Source: Anoxybacterium sp963668245
GTDB taxonomy: Bacteria > Bacillota > Clostridia > Peptostreptococcales > Anaerovoracaceae
NCBI GenBank assembly: GCA_963668245.2
Contig: OY764195.2
Coordinates: 2,728,001-2,792,000 of the forward strand
DNA length: 64,000 bases
Direction: 5' to 3'
Shown: piece by piece, positions 41,289 through 51,086 of the stretch
How positions within the stretch are numbered: the stretch's first letter is position 1
Layout: every line of letters starts with the position of its first letter
The notes under the pieces: model-generated
The model's input: only the letters and a program-made list of their open reading frames with translations
The model's database searches: none
What the model was told of the DNA's origin: nothing
Made by a program: the position numbers and the translations under genes

Positions 41289-44200
41289 TTATTGGTTAAT
41301 TAGCTTTGACTCTACTAGCAGATTTTCAATCGCCTGTGCGGATTCCGCATAAGTGAGAATTGACTTAGGTGAGATCGTTGTTGCGGTGGTTCCATTAAAG
41401 ACATGTGCTGCCAGTACATCGTTTACATATGGTGTCGCCCATTTGCTTACCTGTCCATAATCGGTATAGCTTTGGTATCTGTTTGTATCGGTTCCGGTTA
41501 AGTCTGTTATCTTCATCGCTCTTTGATACATTGTCATCGCTTCTTCTCTTGTGATTTGATTATCCCCTCTAAAGGTTCCATCGGAATATCCTGTCACGAT
41601 TCCATATTCATTTGCTATCAGTACAGCAAGTGTTCTATCTCCAGTCGCACTTACATCTTTAAAGGTGTTTTCGTGCTCCCCTTCTCTATAGATTCCTAGT
41701 GCCCTTACGATGTATTCTGCAAAATCTGCTCTTGTGATTCCTTTGTTTGGCTCAAAATTTTCTGTGTCAAAGATTACTAGCCTTGATGCCATATCGTTTA
41801 CGACCTCTTTTGCCCAGTGATTTTCAACAGATTTTACGGTAACAGGATTCCAAACCAAAGTGTAGTCTGAATTTGTAAGAGAATTTAGTCTTGCATACCA
41901 TTTGCCGTTATTCTGGTATATGTCTGTAGGCACGTGGCTGTATGTTCCGTCAGCATTGAATACGATACCTGTCGTAACCTTGCTTGGATCAACTCCTGAC
42001 GGGATTTCCATAACCCTCTCTACATAATTTGAGAATTTGCTTATCTTAACATCTTCTGTTTTTCCTGCTGCATTGGTTGTTTTTGCTACTACTTCAAATG
42101 CGGTTGGTGGAAATACGATGGTTGCTCCATTTTCCTTTGCTACTTCATTGTATTTTGCCACAATTGAATCTTCTAATTTTGTAATCTTAACTTCTACCTG
42201 AATGTCTTTTAGCGAAGTTTCAGCTACTCCCAGTTCTTTTGCGACATTTGATATCGTTAGTTCTTTTGCTGGAATAATGTATTCTACTGCGTCGCGCTTT
42301 ACGGAAACATCAAAGGTATTTGTTTCAAGCTGCTTCACGATATCTCCTGTTAGTGCTACTTTCACAACCTCTGATTTCGTATCTGAAACTGGCACTTGAA
42401 TCACATTTTGCTGTCCTGTTATATTGGTTTTCACAGCTTCTTCAATCTTGCTTTCAATGGTTTTGTTGTCTACAGCAACGGTTACCGTCGATTTACCCGA
42501 TTCTGTTGAGGTTGTTTCTGTACCTGCATTTTCAGTTTTTCCATTTACGACGATGTTTGCTGTACTTTGCCCTGTGGCAGTGGATCCACCGCCTCCGCCA
42601 CCGCCTCCACCAGAGCTACTAGAAGAAGTAGCTGCGGCTAAAGTTATCGTTGTGCTGGTCACCTTTGTCATCACACCTGATGTGAAACCAAGTTGCGCAT
42701 TGTTTACCAGCGCGGTGTTTGTTGCTCCCAGATTGGTAAAGGTTACAACTCCAGATATTGCAGTTGCAGTCGTCGTCCCTGTAAGGGACCATGCGCCCGC
42801 ATCCTCCTTGGCGGCAGTTACCATTGTTAAACTATCACTTGTGCAAATATTTCCATATGCATCGTTAATCGTTATAATTGGTTGATGAGCAAAAGCACCA
42901 CCGTTGCTTGCAGGAGCCGTAATATTCTGTGAGACTGCCATTGATGTAACTGCTCCATGCTTGATGGTTTGAGATACCGTTGAATCGCCATATCCTGTCG
43001 CCGTAATCACGACATTTGCGGTTGCAGGGGTCTGCAATACCACATTGCCTCCGCTTGGCTTTAAGGTTATCTTGCCGCTGGATACCACATAGTCTGTTGT
43101 TACGGTTAACGCTGTTCCGTTGAAGCTTACTCCTGTGATGGCTCCTTCAAACGTCGCATCAGCTCCAAAGGTTACTTCTATTTCGTTATCCACATCATTA
43201 CTTGTTGTGTCTGCAGTTAACGCTTTTCCTGCTTTTTCTGGAATTGTAAAGGTCGTACTATCTGTTGTAATCACACCACTGGTGAAAGTGATGCTTCCGT
43301 TTCCTACTGTAGTCAAGGTACAAGTCAAATCTGTAAAGGTTCCAAATCCTGCTACCGCCGCCTTTGTTGTGGTTCCTCCAATACTCCATGAACCCGTGCC
43401 ATTTTTAGCGGTTGCTACTACGTTTGCTGTTGCCGATACCCCAGTGGTACAGTTATTTCCATATTGGTCCTTTAGCTTGACCACTGGTTGGGTGCCAAAT
43501 GCGTCTCCACTTGCGGCTCCAACTACTGGCTGAGTATTCACTTCTAGACTCGCTACTGCTCCTGCATTGATGGTTTGAAATACCGTTGAATCGCCATATC
43601 CTGTCGCCGTAATCACGACATTTGCGGTTGCAGGGGTCTGCAATACCACATTGCCTCCGCTTGGCTTTAAGGTTATCTTGCCGCTGGATACCACATAGTC
43701 TGTTGTTACGGTTAACGCTGTTCCGTTGAAGCTTACTCCTGTGATGGCTCCTTCAAACGTCGCATCGGCTCCAAAGGTTACTTCTATTTCGTTATCCACA
43801 TCATTACTTGTTGTGTCTGCAGTTAACGCTTTTCCTGCTTTTTCTGGAATTGTAAAGGTCGTACTATCTGTTGTAATCACACCACTGGTGAAAGTGATGC
43901 TTCCGTTTCCTACTGTAGTCAAGGTACAAGTCAAATCTGTAAAGGTTCCAAATCCTGCTACCGCCGCCTTTGTTGTGGTTCCTCCAATACTCCATGAACC
44001 CGTGCCATTTTTAGCGGTTGCTACTACGTTTGCTGTTGCCGATACCCCAGTGGTACAGTTATTTCCATATTGATCCTTTAGCTTGACCACTGGTTGGGTG
44101 CCAAATGCGTCTCCACTTGCGGCTCCAACTACTGGCTGAGTATTCACTTCTAGACTCGCTACTGCTCCTGCATTGATGGTTTGAGATACCGTTGAATCGC

Positions 44201-46844
44201 CATATCCTGTCGCCGTAATCACGACATTTGCGGTTGCAGGGGTCTGCAATACCACATTGCCTCCGCTTGGCTTTAAGGTTATCTTGCCGCTGGATACCAC
44301 ATAGTCTGTTGTTACGGTTAACGCTGTTCCGTTGAAGCTTACTCCTGTGATGGCTCCTTCAAACGTCGCATCAGCTCCAAAGGTTACTTCTATTTCGTTA
44401 TCCACATCATTACTTGTTGTGTCTGCAGTTAACGCTTTTCCTGCTTTTTCTGGAATTGTAAAGGTCGTACTATCTGTTGTAATCACACCACTGGTGAAAG
44501 TGATGCTTCCGTTTCCTACTGTAGTCAAGGTACAAGTCAAATCTGTAAAGGTTCCAAATCCTGCTACCGCCGCCTTTGTTGTGGTTCCTCCAATACTCCA
44601 TGAACCCGTGCCATTTTTAGCGGTTGCTACTACGTTTGCTGTTGCCGATACCCCAGTGGTACAGTTATTTCCATATTGGTCCTTTAGCTTGACCACTGGT
44701 TGGGTGCCAAATGCGTCTCCACTTGCGGCTCCAACTACTGGCTGAGTATTCACTTCTAGACTCGCTACTGCTCCTGCATTGATGGTTTGAAATACCGTTG
44801 AATCGCCATATCCTGTCGCCGTAATCACGACATTTGCGGTTGCAGGGGTCTGCAATACCACATTGCCTCCGCTTGGCTTTAAGGTTATCTTGCCGCTGGA
44901 TACCACATAGTCTGTTGTTACGGTTAACGCTGTTCCGTTGAAGCTTACTCCTGTGATGGCTCCTTCAAACGTCGCATCGGCTCCAAAGGTTACTTCTATT
45001 TCGTTATCCACATCATTACTTGTTGTGTCTGCAGTTAACGCTTTTCCTGCTTTTTCTGGAATTGTAAAGGTCGTACTATCTGTTGTAATCACACCACTGG
45101 TGAAAGTGATGCTTCCGTTTCCTACTGTAGTCAAGGTACAAGTCAAATCTGTAAAGGTTCCAAATCCTGCTACCGCCGCCTTTGTTGTGGTTCCTCCAAT
45201 ACTCCATGAACCCGTGCCATTTTTAGCGGTTGCTACTACGTTTGCTGTTGCCGATACCCCAGTGGTACAGTTATTTCCATATTGGTCCTTTAGCTTGACC
45301 ACTGGTTGGGTGCCAAATGCGTCTCCACTTGCGGCTCCAACTACTGGCTGAGTATTCACTTCTAGACTCGCTACTGCTCCTGCATTGATGGTTTGAAATA
45401 CCGTTGAATCGCCATATCCTGTCGCCGTAATCACGACATTTGCGGTTGCAGGGGTCTGCAATACCACATTGCCTCCGCTTGGCTTTAAGGTTATCTTGCC
45501 GCTGGATACCACATAGTCTGTTGTTACGGTTAACGCTGTTCCGTTGAAGCTTACTCCTGTGATGGCTCCTTCAAACGTCGCATCAGCTCCAAAGGTTACT
45601 TCTATTTCGTTATCCACATCATTACTTGTTGTGTCTGCAGTTAACGCTTTTCCTGCTTTTTCTGGAATTGTAAAGGTCGTACTATCTGTTGTAATCACAC
45701 CACTGGTGAAAGTGATGCTTCCGTTTCCTACTGTAGTCAAGGTACAAGTCAAATCTGTAAAGGTTCCAAATCCTGCTACCGCCGCCTTTGTTGTGGTTCC
45801 TCCAATACTCCATGAACCCGTGCCATTTTTAGCGGTTGCTACTACGTTTGCTGTTGCCGATACCCCAGTGGTACAGTTATTTCCATATTGATCCTTTAGC
45901 TTGACCACTGGTTGGGTGCCAAATGCGTCTCCACTTGCTGCTCCAACTACTGGCTGAGTATTCACCTCTAGACTCGCTACTGCTCCTGCATTGATGGTTT
46001 GAGATACCGTTGAATCGCCATATCCTGTCGCCGTAATCACGACATTTGCGGTTGCAGGGGTCTGCAATACCACATTGCCTCCGCTTGGCTTTAAGGTTAT
46101 CTTGCCGCTGGATACCACATAGTCTGTTGTTACGGTTAACGCTGTTCCGTTGAAGCTTACTCCTGTGATGGCTCCTTCAAACGTCGCATCGGCTCCAAAG
46201 GTTACTTCTATTTCGTTATCCACATCATTACTTGTTGTGTCTGCAGTTAACGCTTTTCCTGCTTTTTCTGGAACAGGATCATATGTAAAGGATTCTATCG
46301 CATAATCAGCTCGTTCACCTGTAGTTGAAACTATCCTGATTTCATCCACATTTTTATAATTATTATCTGAAGTTCTAATATCCTTAAAAACATTTAGATC
46401 ACTATCACCATAAGATACTATAACAGCACCTGTTACTTGCACACCGTCTCGCCAACCCGTGACCTGTAAATCTGGAGTTACAAATTCATCACCAGTGTCC
46501 CAGCCCGAAATATGAAACCCGTAGAAATTAAACTCTGCTCCATCATGAGTTTTTAATATCATTTCATCCACAGGATCTAATGTACCAATTCCAATGCTGT
46601 AAGCACTGTCCCAAACACCCTCTGATGCCGCTTGTGCGTCTGCGTTTGCTCCATCATTTCGAAATACAAAATCCCAATTTCCATAGGTTTTGGTTGGTGA
46701 TATATATATGCCATTCGCTAAACCCCATGAATCAAATGTTTCAACTTGGTCTGCAGCATATACATTTGGCACCATTGAAATAAGATTACTCATAATGAAT
46801 ATAATTGCAACAAAAATAATTGTTTTAAAAATCTTATTTTTCAT
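41289..46844 (-). CDS. Giant SLH-domain surface protein with near-identical internal repeats
   Basis: 1851 residues. A signal peptide (MKNKIFKTIIFVAIIFIM, cleavage after VYA) leads into a unique domain to about 190. Six copies of a roughly 90-residue module follow (KAGKALTADTTSNDVDNEIEV ... ATGYGDSTV), similar to the Shr-type hemoglobin-interacting/DUF1533 module. Each of the first five is joined to an Ig-like module (PVVKLKDQYGNNCTTGVS); the sixth is followed by a divergent one. Then come a Ser/Gly linker, a 230-residue stretch, and three SLH domains at the C-terminus (ITRADFAEYIVRALG, GYSDGTFRGDNQITREEAMTMYQRA) that anchor it to wall polymer. AAAGGAGG precedes the ATG. Possibly an adhesin or S-layer component. 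Confidence 0.9.
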   Translation of the reverse strand: MKNKIFKTIIFVAIIFIMSNLISMVPNVYAADQVETFDSWGLANGIYISPTKTYGNWDFVFRNDGANADAQAASEGVWDSAYSIGIGTLDPVDEMILKTHDGAEFNFYGFHISGWDTGDEFVTPDLQVTGWRDGVQVTGAVIVSYGDSDLNVFKDIRTSDNNYKNVDEIRIVSTTGERADYAIESFTYDPVPEKAGKALTADTTSNDVDNEIEVTFGADATFEGAITGVSFNGTALTVTTDYVVSSGKITLKPSGGNVVLQTPATANVVITATGYGDSTVSQTINAGAVASLEVNTQPVVGAASGDAFGTQPVVKLKDQYGNNCTTGVSATANVVATAKNGTGSWSIGGTTTKAAVAGFGTFTDLTCTLTTVGNGSITFTSGVITTDSTTFTIPEKAGKALTADTTSNDVDNEIEVTFGADATFEGAITGVSFNGTALTVTTDYVVSSGKITLKPSGGNVVLQTPATANVVITATGYGDSTVFQTINAGAVASLEVNTQPVVGAASGDAFGTQPVVKLKDQYGNNCTTGVSATANVVATAKNGTGSWSIGGTTTKAAVAGFGTFTDLTCTLTTVGNGSITFTSGVITTDSTTFTIPEKAGKALTADTTSNDVDNEIEVTFGADATFEGAITGVSFNGTALTVTTDYVVSSGKITLKPSGGNVVLQTPATANVVITATGYGDSTVFQTINAGAVASLEVNTQPVVGAASGDAFGTQPVVKLKDQYGNNCTTGVSATANVVATAKNGTGSWSIGGTTTKAAVAGFGTFTDLTCTLTTVGNGSITFTSGVITTDSTTFTIPEKAGKALTADTTSNDVDNEIEVTFGADATFEGAITGVSFNGTALTVTTDYVVSSGKITLKPSGGNVVLQTPATANVVITATGYGDSTVSQTINAGAVASLEVNTQPVVGAASGDAFGTQPVVKLKDQYGNNCTTGVSATANVVATAKNGTGSWSIGGTTTKAAVAGFGTFTDLTCTLTTVGNGSITFTSGVITTDSTTFTIPEKAGKALTADTTSNDVDNEIEVTFGADATFEGAITGVSFNGTALTVTTDYVVSSGKITLKPSGGNVVLQTPATANVVITATGYGDSTVFQTINAGAVASLEVNTQPVVGAASGDAFGTQPVVKLKDQYGNNCTTGVSATANVVATAKNGTGSWSIGGTTTKAAVAGFGTFTDLTCTLTTVGNGSITFTSGVITTDSTTFTIPEKAGKALTADTTSNDVDNEIEVTFGADATFEGAITGVSFNGTALTVTTDYVVSSGKITLKPSGGNVVLQTPATANVVITATGYGDSTVSQTIKHGAVTSMAVSQNITAPASNGGAFAHQPIITINDAYGNICTSDSLTMVTAAKEDAGAWSLTGTTTATAISGVVTFTNLGATNTALVNNAQLGFTSGVMTKVTSTTITLAAATSSSSSGGGGGGGGGSTATGQSTANIVVNGKTENAGTETTSTESGKSTVTVAVDNKTIESKIEEAVKTNITGQQNVIQVPVSDTKSEVVKVALTGDIVKQLETNTFDVSVKRDAVEYIIPAKELTISNVAKELGVAETSLKDIQVEVKITKLEDSIVAKYNEVAKENGATIVFPPTAFEVVAKTTNAAGKTEDVKISKFSNYVERVMEIPSGVDPSKVTTGIVFNADGTYSHVPTDIYQNNGKWYARLNSLTNSDYTLVWNPVTVKSVENHWAKEVVNDMASRLVIFDTENFEPNKGITRADFAEYIVRALGIYREGEHENTFKDVSATGDRTLAVLIANEYGIVTGYSDGTFRGDNQITREEAMTMYQRAMKITDLTGTDTNRYQSYTDYGQVSKWATPYVNDVLAAHVFNGTTATTISPKSILTYAESAQAIENLLVESKLINQ
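43240..46270 (-). repeat. Five tandem 606-bp near-identical repeats in the surface-protein gene
   Basis: Identical landmarks recur every 606 bases (for example 43120, 43726, 44332, 44938, 45544). Units differ at only a few bases: GCATCAGCT alternates with GCATCGGCT from unit to unit, and other variant bases follow different patterns, giving a mosaic. The left end continues into one further half unit (to about 42960). Confidence 0.92.
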
Positions 46845-47011
46845 ATTCTTTTGCCTCCTTTAACCAATCTAGACGATTGAAATTTTTCTGGTTCAAACCC
46901 CAAAATCTTATTACCTATAAAACCCATACTTCCTTACGCTTCACTCCTTTTCTTTCGTTTCCGATGATTCTAACAAAAATAACATATCACAAAACTGTCT
47001 CCTTATTTTTC

Positions 47012-47047
47012 TTTTGCATGAAATGTTGTTTTTTTTGCATGAAATGT
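47012..47047. repeat. 15-bp direct repeat with 21-bp period upstream of the surface-protein gene
   Basis: TTTTGCATGAAATGT occurs at 47012 and again at 47033, two helical turns apart, about 170 bases before the gene start. A regulator-binding pair is possible. Confidence 0.5.
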
Positions 47048-47279
47048 ATACGCTTATCAAGACACAAAATCAGAAAACACTAGTTATAACTCTTTTCCTG
47101 ATTATACGATATCTTCATTCGAATGAAAATAAACTTCAGCTAGTGTTTTGTAGTCAAAGTGCTCATAGCCCTTTTCGAAATTGTAGTGCAAAATGTAATT
47201 TCAATCCAAACACGCAAGCATATTTTCAATAATCTATAAATTGTATGCTTCTATAGTTGGCTTATATTTTTCCCAAAAG
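47048..47279. other. Remainder of the spacer before the surface-protein gene
   Basis: AT-rich sequence between the direct repeats and the next terminator. No gene or RNA element was recognised. Confidence 0.4.
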
Positions 47280-47318
47280 TAAAAAGGGAGCGCCGAGTTT
47301 TGAACTGCTCCCTTCTAC
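47280..47318 (-). terminator. Terminator of the amidohydrolase-permease-Cache operon
   Basis: AAGGGAGC and GCTCCCTT arms with a 15-nt loop; TTTACTTTT follows on the minus strand. Confidence 0.8.
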
Positions 47319-47377
47319 TTTTTCATTATTTATTCCGTCTTAGTTAAAGTGAAAACCGAATTCCGTTTGAAGTGGTT

Positions 47378-47869
47378 CTATTTTATTAAAGGCAAATCAG
47401 GAGCTGCAATATCAATACCTAAAATTGCTATAACTTCCCCTTTAGAATTATGTACCGGTGCAAATGCAGATTTTTGTACTCCGTATCTTTTATCTTCCCA
47501 TATGTGTTTTGCATAGGCTGGATTACCCTCAAAAGCAGATTTCATCTGAGGTTCTATCTTATATGTTTCTCCATAGTCGCTTTCATTTCCTTCTCCAGAA
47601 GCATCAACAATTAGATATGCCAGCTCATCACTTGCTTTTATCAGGGTGTAGATAAATGTAATACTTTCTTTTAATCTATTTTTGTCTTTCGTGAAATCTG
47701 ACATAACACCATACACTTTTTTATATTCATCAAGGTCTCTTGATTTTGCTGTAGTTACAGCCTGATGTTGATCACCGCCTTCTTTGTCAAGAAGCGCTGC
47801 ACACGCAACAGCCAAAGCCATAGATTTTTCGCCCATCTTAGTATTGAGATCTTCGAAGTTATGATTCAC
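47378..47869 (-). CDS. Free-standing Cache/PDC-type sensor domain protein
   Basis: 163 residues from a GTG with GGAGG 5 nt upstream; the longer frame starts at a poor site. The whole protein is one Cache-like domain: KSMALAVACAALLDKEGG, TFIYTLIKASDELAYLIVDASGEGNESDYGETY, MKSAFEGNPAYAKHIWEDKRYGVQKSAFAPVHNSKGEVIAILGIDIAAPDL. In receptors and sensor kinases this domain is extracytoplasmic and joined to a signalling module; here there is neither signal peptide, membrane helix nor output domain. It is the last gene after an amidohydrolase and a PuuP-like permease, so it may bind the transported or degraded compound. The role is inference. Confidence 0.75.
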   Translation of the reverse strand: MNHNFEDLNTKMGEKSMALAVACAALLDKEGGDQHQAVTTAKSRDLDEYKKVYGVMSDFTKDKNRLKESITFIYTLIKASDELAYLIVDASGEGNESDYGETYKIEPQMKSAFEGNPAYAKHIWEDKRYGVQKSAFAPVHNSKGEVIAILGIDIAAPDLPLIK

Positions 47870-47958
47870 GGTACTCCTCCTTAGGATATTCAATCAAATA
47901 TATGCTAGCTTTTCGCAACCTTTTTCGTCTGCCCTTGCCATAATCGCAACAATGAGAG

Positions 47959-49338
47959 TTAGTCTTCACTCTTATGGGCAGAATCAACTTCACTGAAAGT
48001 CATTTTCTTAACAGTTTTAAATCCCTTAGTTGCAATAGCCAAATAAACAAATCCGATTACTGCCCAACATCCACCCAAGATTTTTGCAGTAGCATCAAGA
48101 TTTATCCAAATGAAAAGGCATACCGCTGCACCAATTCCAGGAGCAATCAAATAGCTGAAGACGTTGAATAATCCGCTTCGCAGCTTTTCTTTGACAAAGT
48201 ATTGCGCAAATACGCAAACATTAACCAGCGTGAATCCAATCAGTGCTCCAAAATTAATTACGGAAGAGATGGATAGCAGATCTGTAAAACATGCAACTAT
48301 AATGGATAGCACAGAAATGAAAAGTATATTGTAGGTTGGCGTCTTGAATTTTGTGTGCAAGTGCGCAAAGAATTTTGCAGGAAGGACACCGTCGCGACCC
48401 ATACCAAAAAGTAATCTTGATGCAGATGTCTGGGCGGCAAGACAACATGTTACACAAGTAACAACATACATCCCTGTCCATATCAATCCAAGAGTCTGTC
48501 CACCAACATATGTGACCAGTTCTTCTGATGCAGTGTCCGGATTTACAAATTCCAACCAAGCAGATGGCCATGCCAACTGCATAACATAGGAATAGATTAC
48601 GAAATATAGCCCCATACCTACTGTAACGATGATGATTGCTCTTCCAACATTTTTCTTGGGCTCGATGGCTTCTTCAGCCAACGTTGTTACCGCATCACAT
48701 CCTAAGAAGCATAGTACCAAGATAGAAGCAGCCTGAACGATTCCGTCTAAACCAACTTTTGGGAATTCATCAGCGTTATACAAACCAGTTATATCAAACA
48801 ACGCTGAGAATCCGCTGCCTGTAACGATAACTTTCAGCATTAAGATGAAGAATCCAATCATGAATACAGCTACAATCGCTACTAAGATGTTGTTAACTTT
48901 GGCCATAATATCTACTCCAACATACTGAACGATTGTTAAAAATACTACGGCGATGATTACCCATGCCCAAACAGGTATTGCTGGGATTAAAATGTTCATA
49001 TACAGCCCTAGCAGCAGGTAGGATAGACATCCAAGTAATGCATAGTCCAACATCATAATCCATCCAGTCATAAAGCCAACATGTTGATTTATGGAGTTGG
49101 AAACATATGCGAATGCAGAGCCTGCTACAGGGTATGCTCTAACCATCTTAGCATAAGAGAATGCAGTAAATATCATTGCAACACCAGCTATTGTGAATGC
49201 CAGTGCAATCATACCGTGAGTCATCTGTGCAGTAATACCCATGTAAGTCATCACGGTAGATAGGGCCATATAAGCAATGCCGAATATTACCAAAGACCCA
49301 AGCCCTAATGTTCTTTTCAAAGTATTATCCTGAATCAT
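47959..49338 (-). CDS. APC-family permease, PuuP-like
   Basis: 459 residues with about 12 membrane helices. GLGSLVIFGIAYMALSTVMTYMGI in the first helix, AYPVAGSAFAYVSNSINQHVGFMTGW after the second and FLGCDAVTTLAEEAIEPKKNVGRA after the sixth match the putrescine importer PuuP and relatives. GASRL-like TSASRLLFGMGRDGVLP is the conserved loop before the ninth helix. It should import an amine or amino acid. AGAGGAG lies 8 nt before the ATG. It follows the amidohydrolase gene after a 107-nt gap containing a stem-loop. The substrate is probably the amidohydrolase's substrate or product. Confidence 0.85.
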   Translation of the reverse strand: MIQDNTLKRTLGLGSLVIFGIAYMALSTVMTYMGITAQMTHGMIALAFTIAGVAMIFTAFSYAKMVRAYPVAGSAFAYVSNSINQHVGFMTGWIMMLDYALLGCLSYLLLGLYMNILIPAIPVWAWVIIAVVFLTIVQYVGVDIMAKVNNILVAIVAVFMIGFFILMLKVIVTGSGFSALFDITGLYNADEFPKVGLDGIVQAASILVLCFLGCDAVTTLAEEAIEPKKNVGRAIIIVTVGMGLYFVIYSYVMQLAWPSAWLEFVNPDTASEELVTYVGGQTLGLIWTGMYVVTCVTCCLAAQTSASRLLFGMGRDGVLPAKFFAHLHTKFKTPTYNILFISVLSIIVACFTDLLSISSVINFGALIGFTLVNVCVFAQYFVKEKLRSGLFNVFSYLIAPGIGAAVCLFIWINLDATAKILGGCWAVIGFVYLAIATKGFKTVKKMTFSEVDSAHKSED

Positions 49339-49376
49339 TAAGATAGCTCCTCTCTATTTTTTTCATTATTATTCAA

Positions 49377-49406
49377 CTTTCCCACTGGTGTGAAAGCGTG
49401 GGAAAG
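49377..49406 (-). other. Stem-loop between the amidohydrolase and permease genes
   Basis: CTTTCCCAC and its perfect 9-bp complement around a 12-nt loop. No T run follows on the minus strand, so it is more likely an mRNA-processing or stability element than a terminator. Confidence 0.5.
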
Positions 49407-49445
49407 CTGAAATCATTAGTTGAAATTAGTATTAGTTTTTTGAGA

Positions 49446-50777
49446 TTATTTGATAGGAGATTTTCCTTCTCTTTCTCTCTTTGCATTGATTGTAATGATG
49501 TCTTTCGGGCTCATGTTGTTGAAGTCAACGATTGTGCCCTGCTTCATGGTTAAATAGATGTTGTCGTGACATATGTTTCTGATGTTTTCTATTGGGTTTT
49601 CTGTTAGAATCAGAATGTCAGCCAGTTTGTTTTCTGCTACAGTGCCGGTCTGGTTTTCAATCCCCAGACAGATAGCACCATTCTTAGTTGCTGCTACAAT
49701 TACTTCCGATGCTGTCATACCTGCGGTAACTAGTTGATACATTTCGTTGTGAGTATACATCCCGTAGGGGCAGAGTTTGGTGCAGAATGAGTCAGCACCT
49801 ACTGCGACTCTCATGCCAAGATCTTTGTAAGCTCTTCGAAATGATTTCTGAATTCTGTCGATTTCTTTCTGTCCTAATGTACCTCCTACGCAACCAGTTA
49901 AGTCTCTTTCTAGTGGTGGATCGAACTGCTCATACCAGTCAATATAAAGACCAATTGTTGGAACCAGGGTTACTTTAGCTAATTCTTCTTCCGTCATGTT
50001 TTCTCTTACCCACGAAACAACTTCATCATCAAATTCTTCACCATGCTCAATACTGTCTACCCCAGCTTTCAGACATTTGATAATCGAATCTTTATTTTCA
50101 CAGTGTGCTGCAACTCTCAACCCGAATTCACGTGCTTCTTCAACTATCACAGCAATTTCTGTTTCAGTGAAATGAGTGTCCGTTTCTTTTTCCCAAGCGT
50201 TGATTCCTCCACCAGAGGCCCACAATTTCACAAACTGAGCACCTTCTCGCAAAACACTTCTTACGGCCTTCCTAACTTCATCTGGACCATCTGCGATCAC
50301 ACCCCATGGGTGATGTTCTTTGACAAATTCCTGTGGGAACCATATGCTATCAGCATGTCCGCCAGATCTTGTCAACCCTCTGCCTGACGGGATGATTCTA
50401 GGTCCCATTATGAAGCCCTGATCAATCATGTTTCTTAAGTAGATACCGTTCCTAGAAATATCTCTTACCGTGGTGAAACCGTGTCTTAAACTCTGATGGC
50501 ACTGTTCCACAGAGCGGATTGCCTGTTCGAAGTCGTTTTCGCAAACCCAGTCTTTATCGCTGGATTCGTAAACACCACCGTAATGTATATGGCAGTCAAT
50601 TAGACCAGGTAATACATATTTTTCAGTTGCATCGATAACTACTGCATCAGGTATATCTATTTCGCTTGCTGAGATTTTAACAATCATTTTATCTTCTATT
50701 AAAATATACATGTTACTTCTCATGCAACCACCATTGCCATCAATGAGATTAGCGTTTCTGATGATATACTTAGCCAA
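49446..50777 (-). CDS. Metal-dependent amidohydrolase (imidazolonepropionase/prolidase-like)
   Basis: About 444 residues from a TTG 9 nt after AAAGGAGA; a GTG three codons earlier touches the ribosome binding site. The amidohydrolase barrel has all metal ligands: LPGLIDCHIHYGG (HxH) near 57, FVKLWASGGGI with the bridging lysine near 185, VAAHCEN near 225, GVDSIEHGEEF near 243 and AVGADSF with the final Asp near 325. It should hydrolyse a cyclic amide, an N-acyl amino acid or a dipeptide. The family includes Xaa-Pro dipeptidases and imidazolonepropionase, which cannot be told apart here. It heads an operon with a PuuP-like permease and a Cache-domain protein. Confidence 0.85.
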   Translation of the reverse strand: MAKYIIRNANLIDGNGGCMRSNMYILIEDKMIVKISASEIDIPDAVVIDATEKYVLPGLIDCHIHYGGVYESSDKDWVCENDFEQAIRSVEQCHQSLRHGFTTVRDISRNGIYLRNMIDQGFIMGPRIIPSGRGLTRSGGHADSIWFPQEFVKEHHPWGVIADGPDEVRKAVRSVLREGAQFVKLWASGGGINAWEKETDTHFTETEIAVIVEEAREFGLRVAAHCENKDSIIKCLKAGVDSIEHGEEFDDEVVSWVRENMTEEELAKVTLVPTIGLYIDWYEQFDPPLERDLTGCVGGTLGQKEIDRIQKSFRRAYKDLGMRVAVGADSFCTKLCPYGMYTHNEMYQLVTAGMTASEVIVAATKNGAICLGIENQTGTVAENKLADILILTENPIENIRNICHDNIYLTMKQGTIVDFNNMSPKDIITINAKREREGKSPIK

Positions 50778-50786
50778 AATAGTCAC

Positions 50787-51086
50787 TCTCCTTTCTTTAT
50801 GGCAATTTTGATTATTACGTTTTAAGTTGTGATAAATAAATAATTTTTTGAAATATCATTGAAGTTAACTTCACTTCTAAACAATTGTCTTGTAACAAAG
50901 ATACCATTTTAAAGGATAAACTCAACACTTATTATGCCTCAGTTATGCGATTATTGTGCTGATTTGATATTATCGGATAATTCAATCATAAAACAGTAGT
51001 TATATATGGTATTTCGTTGCTTTTTTTGATAAAATACTCATGATTAAGATAAGCAACTAAAGATGAAATATGACGAGGTGAAGATA
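50787..51086. promoter_or_regulatory. Divergent control region between the amidohydrolase operon and the AraC gene
   Basis: About 300 AT-rich bases that must contain promoters in both directions. A GATAAAAT near 51030 could be the -10 box of the AraC gene. I found no long dyad or repeat that stands out as the operator. Confidence 0.4.

Noticed and set aside
43120..45891. Repeated plus-strand frames of 115-137 codons across the surface-protein repeats
   Set aside because: They are mirror frames of the 606-bp repeats, have no ribosome binding sites and recur only because the DNA does.
43240..46270. Tandem repeats as a CRISPR array
   Set aside because: The units are 606 bp, fully coding and without spacers.
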